Below are positions 35,445-42,973 of a stretch of 42,979 bases of DNA, one piece after another. Position 1 is the first letter of the stretch; each line of letters starts with the position of its first letter. Source of the stretch: Prevotellaceae bacterium (lineage in GTDB: Bacteria > Bacteroidota > Bacteroidia > Bacteroidales > Bacteroidaceae); contig JAISIN010000029.1 of NCBI GenBank assembly GCA_031262085.1, positions 1-42,979 of the forward strand, written 5' to 3'. The notes beneath the pieces are model-generated. The model was not told the DNA's origin and did no database searches. It saw nothing but the letters and a program-made list of their open reading frames with translations. Made by a program: the position numbers and the translations under genes.

Positions 35445-37364
35445 ATGGATAAATACGATATTTTTATTAGCTACAGACGTCTGGATGTCGGTGGTAAGGC
35501 GGAACATCTGAAAGACCTTTTAGAATCAAATTATAAAGTACGGGTGAGTTTTGACCGAGAGAACCTGACCGGCATTTTTGATGTGGAACTCGCCAAACGA
35601 ATAGACCAATGCAAAGATTTCCTGTTGGTTATTGGTGCACACTCGTTTGCGTTTGAGGAAAAGGATTTTGAGGAGGAACAGGTTGCTCTATACAACTTCT
35701 TTGCCAGTTGTACGCTGGAGGAATTTGAAGCGAAAATCAGAAAGTTGGGACGTGATGCCCCGATTGACTTTGTGAGAATTGAGATAGCCCGAGCCTTGCA
35801 TCGAAAGGTCAACATTATCCCGATTGTGCCGGAGAGAACAAAAGAATTCAGTTTCAGTGATCTTGACTTTCCCTCTGACATTGTCGAAATCCAGCGCCAT
35901 AACGCAGTGTTTTACAGCAATAGTCCCGATGCGCTGTTTAAAGACATCATTCCCAAGATAAGAAGACATCTTACTTTTTTTAACGGCAAGCAACCGTTTT
36001 TAAATGGCGAACAATCGTTAAATCGGGATGAGGAAATGGTTATTGACGAGATTTTGACCAATATGGTGAAAGTCGAGGGAGGACGTTACCGGATGGGAGT
36101 TGCTCCGGATGCAGCCGGTAAGTACGATGAAGATGTGGATAAGGAGTTAGAAACACCGCAAATAGTTCAGGACATAGAAACGTTTTGGATAGCTAAATAT
36201 GAAACATCCGTGAGTGAATGGCATCGTATCATGGGCGGGAGATACGATAAGGAGTTTGCGCAAGCGCCGATAGCCAATGTCTCCTATGACGAGTGTACGC
36301 TTTTTGCCGAAAAGTTATCCGACCTCACCGGATTGGATTTCCAACTTCCCACCGAAGCCGAATGGGAATATGCGGCGCGAGGCGGCATTTTTGCCGATAC
36401 CACTAAATATGCAGGAAGTAATAATCCCGACTCTGTTGCCTGGTATAGTAAAAACTCCGGAGGATATGCGCATGTACGCAACGACAACAACGGTGGATTT
36501 TATTGCAATAACCTTGACTTATATGATATGAGCGGGAATGTCAGCGAATGGTGTAATACCGATTTTCGTCGCTATTCCGACATACTCTCAAAAAAGCCCG
36601 ATCCGCTGGTGATTGACCCTAACTCTAAGGTTATCAGGGGTGGAAACTATGACTCGGAAGCTTATGGAATCACCGTTTATCACCGTGAGCCCATGAATGT
36701 TCTTGCCAAAGCGGAAACAGTTGGATTTAGGTTAATCACCAAAACAATGAAACCCATGGATATTGTCACCAAAAACTTTACTCAAGAGTTTACAAAAGAT
36801 ATGCAAGCTGCTTATGATGCCTGCATGAAAATGAGTATATCCATAGGAAGCGGTAGTCAGGTCGGATTACAAGCGGCTAATAAAGCCTTTAAAGAGTGTA
36901 ATACCAAAAAATTTGGCACTTTGCGCTGTTTAGATGCCAAACCCTTGTCTCTGGACGGACATTTTGTCTTCGATGAGGTTTTCGTAGACAGTCTTATTGA
37001 CGGGCGTAATGTCTATAAGTTTGCCCAGCAATATGCTTCCGGCAGAGCGATGCGTAGCACTACAAGCAGTGGGTACATACTTACCAAGAACGGTGCCGTC
37101 AGGAAATTGTCGAGCGCGAAATACTCTTTCCCCGCAAGTGGACAACAGGAACTTGCCGTCGTGGCGGAAGCCGGCGGTCTGATCACTCTGCGCGTACACG
37201 ACAAGACAAACGACAAATGGTATATTGATACCGTGGATGTAAAAAAAGGGCAAACCTCACGCACTCTTTCATTCAGCTTGCCGGAAAATAAGCGAAGTTT
37301 GATAGAGATAGAAATCATTAATACCACCAACCGTGACATTAGTTTTGTAGTGATTAGTAATTAA
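35445..37364 (+). CDS. TIR domain fused to an FGE-fold domain
   Basis: This 639-residue protein starts with a TIR domain (1-175): YDIFISYRRLDVGGKAEHLKDLLE, FDRENL, and PIDFVRIEIARALHRKV with a candidate catalytic Glu. An FGE/sulfatase-modifying-like C-type-lectin fold follows (about 200-440): MVKVEGGRYRMG, FWIAKYETSVSEW, LPTEAEWEYAARGG, LYDMSGNVSEWC and VIRGGNYDSE...GFRLI. The Cys pair expected after RGGSW in active formylglycine-generating enzymes is absent, so this domain is probably a ligand-binding module. A C-terminal beta-rich region of about 190 residues is unrecognised. No signal peptide is seen. It lies between the channel gene and the CHAT protease gene, nine bases before a disrupted upstream start of the latter. 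Confidence 0.88.
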   Translation: MDKYDIFISYRRLDVGGKAEHLKDLLESNYKVRVSFDRENLTGIFDVELAKRIDQCKDFLLVIGAHSFAFEEKDFEEEQVALYNFFASCTLEEFEAKIRKLGRDAPIDFVRIEIARALHRKVNIIPIVPERTKEFSFSDLDFPSDIVEIQRHNAVFYSNSPDALFKDIIPKIRRHLTFFNGKQPFLNGEQSLNRDEEMVIDEILTNMVKVEGGRYRMGVAPDAAGKYDEDVDKELETPQIVQDIETFWIAKYETSVSEWHRIMGGRYDKEFAQAPIANVSYDECTLFAEKLSDLTGLDFQLPTEAEWEYAARGGIFADTTKYAGSNNPDSVAWYSKNSGGYAHVRNDNNGGFYCNNLDLYDMSGNVSEWCNTDFRRYSDILSKKPDPLVIDPNSKVIRGGNYDSEAYGITVYHREPMNVLAKAETVGFRLITKTMKPMDIVTKNFTQEFTKDMQAAYDACMKMSISIGSGSQVGLQAANKAFKECNTKKFGTLRCLDAKPLSLDGHFVFDEVFVDSLIDGRNVYKFAQQYASGRAMRSTTSSGYILTKNGAVRKLSSAKYSFPASGQQELAVVAEAGGLITLRVHDKTNDKWYIDTVDVKKGQTSRTLSFSLPENKRSLIEIEIINTTNRDISFVVISN

Positions 37365-37373
37365 TATATTTAA

Positions 37374-37420
37374 ATGATATTAGATAGATAGTATTAATTA
37401 TTTTAACAATATTAAGCATG
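37374..37420 (+). other. Disrupted signal-peptide coding region of the CHAT protease gene
   Basis: In the frame of the protease, 37388-37417 codes IVLIILTILS and runs straight into MTFSAQTAKEA, but it has no canonical start and is preceded by TAG. Nine bases after the previous stop, an ATG at 37374 is out of frame because of TAGATAGATAG (37381-37391). Removing eight bases of that tract gives MILVLIILTILSMTFSAQ, a signal-peptide-like start. This is seen directly in the sequence; the interpretation is inference. Confidence 0.7.
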
Positions 37421-40339
37421 ACATTTAGCGCACAAACAGCAAAAGAAGCAACAAGGTTGCATGATCTCGGTCGCGAATATCTCAGTGAGGGTAAGATCGC
37501 TGAAGGACGGGAATATACGACACGCGCAATGAATATGCGTCGCGAATTGTTTGGTGAAGTAAATGAAGATTACATTAATTCATTGAACAATTATGCGAAC
37601 TCATTCGAAGAGGAAAAGAATTATGCCAAGGCGATAGAATTGTATCGGCAAGTGTTGACTTTGTGTGAGAAGCTGAAGAACCCGCACCCTAATTTGGGTA
37701 TGTACACGCTGAATATGGGACGTTCCTGCTATCTGAACGGCAACACGCAGGAGGCGGCAAAATATTGTGAGCAAGCATTGCCTTTGGTTGAAAAGTATGG
37801 GGGTATGTATGAGAAGCTACTCACTATACTTACATTAGTATATACAGATTTAGAAGACAACGGAAACTATCAACGCATCATGGCTTTGACGGAAGAGCAT
37901 AATTGTCACGAACTAACAAAAGAGTGTAATGAACCCCAGTGTATGTGGGAGAGGGCGCAGTATTATATGTATAAGGGGAATACGGCAAAGGCAAAGGAGT
38001 ACTTCCTTAAAGTTCTGTCCATGCCAATGGAGAATGAAATGAAAATGGAAGTGCATAAGACCTATGCCAGATTCAACTATTCGGTGAAAGATTACATCTC
38101 GGCTGTTGAGTACCAGTTGTCCGCAGCTAACATTCGGAAAGAATTGGATGGCAACAAAGAGACAAAGGATTATGCCGACCTGTTGTATACAGCTGCTTCT
38201 TTATACAGTTACATTGGAAAAGCATACTTGTCGTCAATAGAAATTCTTCAAAAAGTAATCGGATTTTATATTCAGGACAATTCACCAACTGCGCAAAAGA
38301 AGTTAGCTGAATGTCGTGTGGAGATGGGTGATATTTACAGTGCATTGGAAGAATATGGCAAAGCGAAAGAGTGTTATCAACAGGTTATAAGCTATTATGA
38401 ATCCACTGATAAGAATGATGCGGGGTATCCTAAAGCCATTTTGAGCATGGCTAAGGCGGAGAAATCCAACGAAGAATATGATGCTTCCATAGAGCATCAC
38501 CTACAAGCTATGAAACTTTTTGAAGCAAGAGATATGTATGAAGAATATGCAGACGCAGCTAATTCGTTAGAACTTTGTTCTTTTTATGCCGGTAAATACA
38601 CAAAGGTGGATTTGAAAGATGATCGCGCCAAAATCTCAAGACGTAATAAGCTTAATCAAATTATTAAAGAAACATTGGATAATCTGCAAATAACTATGAC
38701 CTATTTCAGCAAATTGACTTACGCTCAGTCATTGGCTACTCTTGCCGGGTCTTATAAGCTAAATGAGGACTACGTCAATGCTATTGCCTACTATAAGCAA
38801 TACGTGGAAGCGCTACGCGACGGCATACGTGATGAGTTCCGGATGCAGGGAGAGGCGGAACGCATGATGATTTGGACGGGTGAAGTCGCTGATAATGTGC
38901 AGATGCTGCGCGAGCTACTTGTTACATTTCCGGTAGACGACGATACTTTGAGGGGTGAATTGGCGGCTTTAGTTTATGATGTCGAACTGCTTTCAAAGGG
39001 TGTCCTGCTAAATTCAGCCATTGAATTTGAAAAGGTGTTAGCCGCCCAAAATGATAAGGAGTTGAACGCCGTTTACGATCAATTAAAAAAGAACGAAGCA
39101 GAGATTAATCGGTTACGCCAAAATGCCGTTCAGACCGATTTGGAGAAAATTCTTCCGCTGACGCAAGAGAACCAAGCATTGCAACTGAAACTGTACAAAG
39201 GCTGTGCTGAATTTGCCGATTTCACGAACTATATGTCTTATGATTGGAAAGATGTACGGCAGGCGATGAAAGAAACGGATGTGGTTATCGAATTTGCGGC
39301 TATCGAGGAAGCTCTTTTTGATAATGAAAACTACATCGTAGCCTTGATACTGACGCCGGACATACCGTTTCCGGTTGCCGTCCCGATATGTAATATGGAA
39401 GAAGCACGAGAGATGGAAAGCAATGACCAACTGTTTGAATTGCAGGGCAATCCGGTGTGGGGCTTGTTGTCGCAGTATCTCGTGGGAAAACAGCGGATTT
39501 TCTTTTCACCCGATGGTAGCTTTAACAGTATAGGCATTGAATATCTGTTGTATAATGGCAAACCTTTGTCTGACCAATTTGAAGTATATCGATTGTCTTC
39601 CACAAAAGAGCTTTGTTATCGACATCAGAAAGAGAGACCGACAAAAGTGGTTTTGTTTGGTGACATCAACTATAATGACGTAGCCCAAACGGCTACTTCA
39701 ACAAAACCGTTATGGACAGACCAACGCGGTGCCGGCGGAATTGATGTATTTGCCAATCTATCCAATACGCTTCGAGAAGTCAATGACATACAGGCGATAT
39801 TAAAGCGAAGCAAGGTGAAAAGCATTGTGCAGTTTACTGATGTCGAGGCTGACAGGGATGCGTTTAAGAATCTGACAGGATCCAATGTGAATATATTGCA
39901 TATCGCTACACATGGCATGTACAGAGATGTCAAAGGTTCCACCGATGCTGAATCTATGAAGAACAGTTTATTGGTCTTTGCCGGAGCGAATATAGGGGAT
40001 AATGGTTTGGTCTCTGCATCCGAAATTGCCGGAATGAATCTGCGCCAATGCGATCTTGCCGTGCTTTCTGCTTGCGAAACCGGTCTTGGCAAGTTTGGTG
40101 AAGACGGGGTGTTCGGACTCCAACGAGGGTTTAAGAATGCCGGCGTTCATACTCTCATGATGAGCTTAAAAAAGGTCTATGACGATTCCACTGCCGACCT
40201 TATGATAAGCTTCTATAAACACTTTATCAATGGAGCTACCAAACGTAAAGCGCTCATGAAAGCCCAGCAAGAGATTCGTGATAATGGATATAAGGATGCC
40301 AAGTACTGGGCAACATTTATTCTGCTTGATGCCTATTAA
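37418..40339 (+). CDS. TPR-CHAT caspase-like protease
   Basis: This 973-residue protein has about 470 residues of tetratricopeptide repeats (for example NNYANSFEEEKNYAKAIELYRQVL, GDIYSALEEYGKAKECYQQV), then a helical linker with a coiled coil (QNDKELNAVYDQLKKNEAEINRLRQN). A C-terminal CHAT domain follows (from about 660). The catalytic pair is H832 (LHIATHG) and C886 (VLSACETGLG), 54 apart as in CHAT peptidases. The ATG at 37418 gives an N-terminus, MTFSAQTAKEA, that looks like the tail of a signal peptide; the missing part is discussed at 37374. CHAT proteins are caspase-related, and some act in bacterial immunity. The substrate here is unknown. Confidence 0.93.
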   Translation: MTFSAQTAKEATRLHDLGREYLSEGKIAEGREYTTRAMNMRRELFGEVNEDYINSLNNYANSFEEEKNYAKAIELYRQVLTLCEKLKNPHPNLGMYTLNMGRSCYLNGNTQEAAKYCEQALPLVEKYGGMYEKLLTILTLVYTDLEDNGNYQRIMALTEEHNCHELTKECNEPQCMWERAQYYMYKGNTAKAKEYFLKVLSMPMENEMKMEVHKTYARFNYSVKDYISAVEYQLSAANIRKELDGNKETKDYADLLYTAASLYSYIGKAYLSSIEILQKVIGFYIQDNSPTAQKKLAECRVEMGDIYSALEEYGKAKECYQQVISYYESTDKNDAGYPKAILSMAKAEKSNEEYDASIEHHLQAMKLFEARDMYEEYADAANSLELCSFYAGKYTKVDLKDDRAKISRRNKLNQIIKETLDNLQITMTYFSKLTYAQSLATLAGSYKLNEDYVNAIAYYKQYVEALRDGIRDEFRMQGEAERMMIWTGEVADNVQMLRELLVTFPVDDDTLRGELAALVYDVELLSKGVLLNSAIEFEKVLAAQNDKELNAVYDQLKKNEAEINRLRQNAVQTDLEKILPLTQENQALQLKLYKGCAEFADFTNYMSYDWKDVRQAMKETDVVIEFAAIEEALFDNENYIVALILTPDIPFPVAVPICNMEEAREMESNDQLFELQGNPVWGLLSQYLVGKQRIFFSPDGSFNSIGIEYLLYNGKPLSDQFEVYRLSSTKELCYRHQKERPTKVVLFGDINYNDVAQTATSTKPLWTDQRGAGGIDVFANLSNTLREVNDIQAILKRSKVKSIVQFTDVEADRDAFKNLTGSNVNILHIATHGMYRDVKGSTDAESMKNSLLVFAGANIGDNGLVSASEIAGMNLRQCDLAVLSACETGLGKFGEDGVFGLQRGFKNAGVHTLMMSLKKVYDDSTADLMISFYKHFINGATKRKALMKAQQEIRDNGYKDAKYWATFILLDAY

Positions 40340-40370
40340 AATATAAAATCAATAATCCGGAAATGACGAC

Positions 40371-40696
40371 ATGAAACGATTACGTTTTTGTTTACGGATG
40401 CCTATGGTGCGGAAACTCTTAATAGGCATTGCCTTGACACTTTGGTATGCAGGAGCGTGGGGGCAGGAGAGCACGAGTGATAACTTAGTGGCGCGGGTTA
40501 TTCGCGAAAGGGGACTACTCTTTGCTCGATCCGATAGCTTGTCGGCACAAGGTGAAAATGCTGAAGTGCAGATTGTGTTGGATACTATAGTACAGACTTT
40601 TAATATCTGCTGACAGCCTACTATCTGCAAGGAAAAGATGCACAGCGTGACAAAATGATGAAAAAGTACAAGCGAAGGTTGGACGTAGTTCTATAA
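40371..40696 (+). pseudogene. Short secreted-protein gene, apparently frameshifted
   Basis: The intact frame (40371-40613) gives 80 residues with a convincing signal peptide (RKLLIGIALTLWYAGAWGQ) and ends TFNIC-stop. Directly after, in another frame, LTAYYLQGKDAQRDKMMKK and YKRRLDVVL run without a stop to TAA at 40694. A one-base insertion or two-base deletion near 40612 would join them into about 108 residues. It may be a real frameshift, a sequencing error or chance. The full protein, if any, is unrecognised. It follows the protease gene by 31 bases. Confidence 0.45.
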
Positions 40697-40703
40697 AACA
40701 GCA

Positions 40704-40734
40704 AGAAACGTAGAGCATCTTGGCTTACGTTTCT
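40704..40734. terminator. 9-bp perfect inverted repeat after block B
   Basis: AGAAACGTA (40704-40712) pairs with TACGTTTCT (40726-40734) around a 13-base loop. It lies right after the last frame of block B. No strong T-run follows, so termination is only likely. Confidence 0.5.
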
Positions 40735-40845
40735 CGATTTCCTTCACTCAGACTGAGCGATGAACTTTGTGGCACAAAGATAGATACCTTTTGAATATAA
40801 AACAAATTTCAGAAGATTTTTCTTCTTCGGAGCCACTTTTATCTA

Positions 40846-40853
40846 TACCTTTG
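40846..40853 (+). promoter_or_regulatory. Candidate -7 element facing the right island end
   Basis: TACCTTTG fits TAnnTTTG. An ATG five bases later (40859) opens a 13-codon ORF starting MQNKVNQ. The arrangement mirrors the left end (element, ATGCAAAA start, then the 29-bp repeat). Confidence 0.35.
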
Positions 40854-40947
40854 AACGGATGCAAAATAAAGTGAACCAAAGAGTCCACCTCGTTACTTAA
40901 CCGTTACCTACCCAAGCCTCATCGGGTAGTAAACTCCTATCAATCAT

Positions 40948-40976
40948 ATAATCTGCTGTTTTTTGATACAGATGTA
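40948..40976. repeat. Right copy of the 29-bp island-end inverted repeat
   Basis: The plus strand starts ATAATCTGCTGTTTTTTGA and is the reverse complement of 27525-27553 with one mismatch. With the left copy it brackets about 13.4 kb. Confidence 0.85.
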
Positions 40977-40995
40977 ATTGAAAAATTTTCAATTA
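40975..40995. promoter_or_regulatory. 21-base perfect palindrome at the outer edge of the right repeat
   Basis: TAATTGAAAA, a central A, then TTTTCAATTA. It overlaps the right island-end repeat by two bases and lies about 80 bases upstream of the next promoter. It could be a recombinase, nucleoid-protein or regulator site. Confidence 0.55.
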
Positions 40996-41047
40996 CCCAT
41001 TTTTTCGTAGTTGGGTTATGCGCTGTTTACCGAAATATTTTTAATTT

Positions 41048-41080
41048 TTGATTTTTAAGTTACAAAAGTGCTTATCTTTG
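41048..41080 (+). promoter_or_regulatory. Bacteroidota promoter of the ATPase gene
   Basis: TTG (41048-41050) is followed after 22 bases by TATCTTTG (41073-41080). The -7 match is perfect; the spacing is slightly long. Confidence 0.6.
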
Positions 41081-41113
41081 CGCAATGTTTAATGAATAAA
41101 AGGAAAGAACGAT

Positions 41114-42730
41114 ATGGTAACAACGTCACTGCCTCCCAAAATCTTCAATACGGCGGGTCCCATCAAACCCGAGATACACTACTGTGTAGACCCGCTCACG
41201 CGTTTCAATCTCTCCGAGATAGAATCGTTGATCGAGTATGGTAAGTACTTCGTCCTCCATGCCCCGCGGCAGACGGGTAAGACGTCGTGTATGCTGGCGT
41301 TGCGCGACTACTTGAATCGGCAAGGACGCTACTATGCCGTCTACGCCAACATAGAAGCCGGGCAAGCCTCGCGTAACCATGTGGATCGGGTGATACAAGG
41401 AGTGGTCGCCAATATAAGCTCCAGACTCTGTCGGGTGCTCGGAAATAAGCAACCCGATGAAATCAGACTGGAGCTGGTGAAAACATCCCCCACAGACAGC
41501 TTATTGTCCGATTATCTGAGTACGCTCAGCCAAACGCTCGACCGCCCGTTGATACTTTTTATCGACGAGATAGATGCCCTTGTGGGCGATTCGCTCGTGA
41601 GCGTACTGCGCCAAATACGCAGCGGCTATGACGATCGTCCTGCCGCTTTCCCCCAATCCGTCGTCCTCTGCGGTGTGCGCGACGTACGCGACTACCGCAT
41701 CGTACAATCCAATCAGGAGATTATCACCGGTGGATCGGCGTTTAACATCAAAGCCGAATCGCTCCGGCTGGGCAACTTCTCCCGTGAAGAGATTCACACG
41801 CTCTACATGCAGCACACCCAAGCCACCGGTCAAGTGTTCGACGACGCCTGCTTCCCCATGGTATGGGAAGCCACCGAGGGGCAACCGTGGTTGGTCAACG
41901 CACTGGCTTATGAGGTGACAAGCAGAATGGTCGAGAACCGCGACCGCACAGTCAGCATCACCACCGAGATGATGTTTCGCGCCAAAGAGAACATCATCTA
42001 CCGCCGCGAGACGCATATCGACATCCTCATCGACAAACTGCGCGAACCGCGCGTGCGCAACGTCATCGCCCCCATCCTTGCCAATGAAGACGGCGAAGTG
42101 GAAGGGTTGCTCAAGGACGACGACATCCAATACGTGGTAGACTTGGGGCTGATTGTTCGCGACAAACCTTTGCGCATCGCCAACGGCATCTACAAAGAGG
42201 TCATCCCCCGCGAGTTGACGGCAGCACGCCAAGATACTCTCATCCAGCAAGCCGCTTGGTACATGAACCCCGACAACAGTATTAATATGGAGAAGTTACT
42301 CCTTGACTTCCAGCAGTTTTTCCGCCAAAACGCCGACGCATGGATAGAGCGCTTCGACTACAAGGAGAGCGGACCGCAACTGCTGCTGCAAGCCTTTCTC
42401 CAACGGGTGGTGAACGGCGGCGGCTATATCGACCGCGAATACGGACTGGGACGCCAACGCACCGACCTGCTCATCCGCAAACCACTCACCGACGGCTACG
42501 GCGGTCCCATCCAATACATCGTCTTGGAGTTGAAGATCAAGCGCGGCGAACAGGAAGCAATCATTGCCAAAGGATTGGAACAGACCACCGACTACATGGA
42601 CAAAGCCGCCCCCACTGCCGAAGGACACTTCATCCTCTTCAACCGCGACAAGGGTGTGGCGTGGGAGGATAAGATCTGGCACCGCAAAGAGAACTACGGC
42701 GGACGGACTATCACCGTGTGGGGCATGTAG
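41114..42730 (+). CDS. AAA-type ATPase with PD-(D/E)XK nuclease-like C-terminus
   Basis: This 538-residue protein has Walker A in HAPRQTGKTSCML (about 49-61) and Walker B in LILFIDEIDAL, so it is an AAA-like P-loop ATPase; a helical lid and winged-helix-like region follow. The C-terminal 110 residues carry the PD-(D/E)XK pattern: D451 (QRTDLLI) and E472-L-K474 (VLELKIK), then a Gln-rich helix (GLEQTTDYM). Such ATPase-nuclease fusions are common in Bacteroidales, often in many copies; their role is not settled. It is C-rich in codon use, unlike the AT-rich island genes. It lies outside the island-end repeats and is followed by a 22-bp repeat array. Confidence 0.85.
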   Translation: MVTTSLPPKIFNTAGPIKPEIHYCVDPLTRFNLSEIESLIEYGKYFVLHAPRQTGKTSCMLALRDYLNRQGRYYAVYANIEAGQASRNHVDRVIQGVVANISSRLCRVLGNKQPDEIRLELVKTSPTDSLLSDYLSTLSQTLDRPLILFIDEIDALVGDSLVSVLRQIRSGYDDRPAAFPQSVVLCGVRDVRDYRIVQSNQEIITGGSAFNIKAESLRLGNFSREEIHTLYMQHTQATGQVFDDACFPMVWEATEGQPWLVNALAYEVTSRMVENRDRTVSITTEMMFRAKENIIYRRETHIDILIDKLREPRVRNVIAPILANEDGEVEGLLKDDDIQYVVDLGLIVRDKPLRIANGIYKEVIPRELTAARQDTLIQQAAWYMNPDNSINMEKLLLDFQQFFRQNADAWIERFDYKESGPQLLLQAFLQRVVNGGGYIDREYGLGRQRTDLLIRKPLTDGYGGPIQYIVLELKIKRGEQEAIIAKGLEQTTDYMDKAAPTAEGHFILFNRDKGVAWEDKIWHRKENYGGRTITVWGM

Positions 42731-42762
42731 CGTAGAACAAGAGTTTATGTAACAACGAAATC

Positions 42763-42872
42763 TTCCTTTGATGTGAGGCAAAACTCCCTTTGAAGTGATG
42801 CAGATCTCCCTTTCATCTGATGCAGATCTCCCTTTGAAGTGAGCCGGATGTCCCTTTGATATCTACCCATTG
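42763..42872. repeat. Second 22-bp-period tandem array, five units
   Basis: Units start at 42763, 42785, 42807, 42829 and 42851. The conserved part is TCCCTTTGAAGTGA, followed by TGCAGATC or a variant; the fifth unit keeps only the start. The period equals that of the array at 27704, but the sequence is different. It lies 32 bases after the ATPase gene. Confidence 0.85.
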
Positions 42873-42937
42873 AAAACGTTATAGCGCCGGATAAATCCCC
42901 TTGCTCTGTTCTTGAATCAAGGTGACGCAAAGAGACA

Positions 42938-42973
42938 GGGGGGGGGTAGACGAAGTAGACGAAGTGGACGAAG
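42938..42973. repeat. G9 tract followed by three 9-bp repeats
   Basis: Nine Gs (42938-42946) are followed by TAGACGAAG, TAGACGAAG and TGGACGAAG. The array may continue past the window edge. Homopolymer and short-unit tracts of this kind are prone to slippage. Confidence 0.85.

Larger units (their letters stand above)
40697..41113. other. 417-base region at the right island end
   Basis: It contains, in order: a 9-bp hairpin, a -7-like element with a 13-codon ORF, the right 29-bp repeat, a 21-base palindrome overlapping that repeat, and the promoter of the ATPase gene. No larger ORF is seen. Confidence 0.75.

Noticed and set aside
35445..37364. Active formylglycine-generating enzyme (sulfatase maturation)
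   Set aside because: The Cys pair expected after RGGSW is absent, and no sulfatase gene is in the window.
35445..40339. Diversity-generating retroelement with the FGE-fold protein as target
   Set aside because: No reverse transcriptase gene and no template-repeat copy of the 3' region of the FGE domain are visible in the window.
33086..40696. Bacterial gasdermin partner for the CHAT protease
   Set aside because: None of the neighbouring proteins resembles a gasdermin in length or sequence pattern. The only short companion with a signal peptide is the broken frame at 40371.
42763..42872. CRISPR array at the right end
   Set aside because: Contiguous 22-base units without spacers; a plain tandem repeat.
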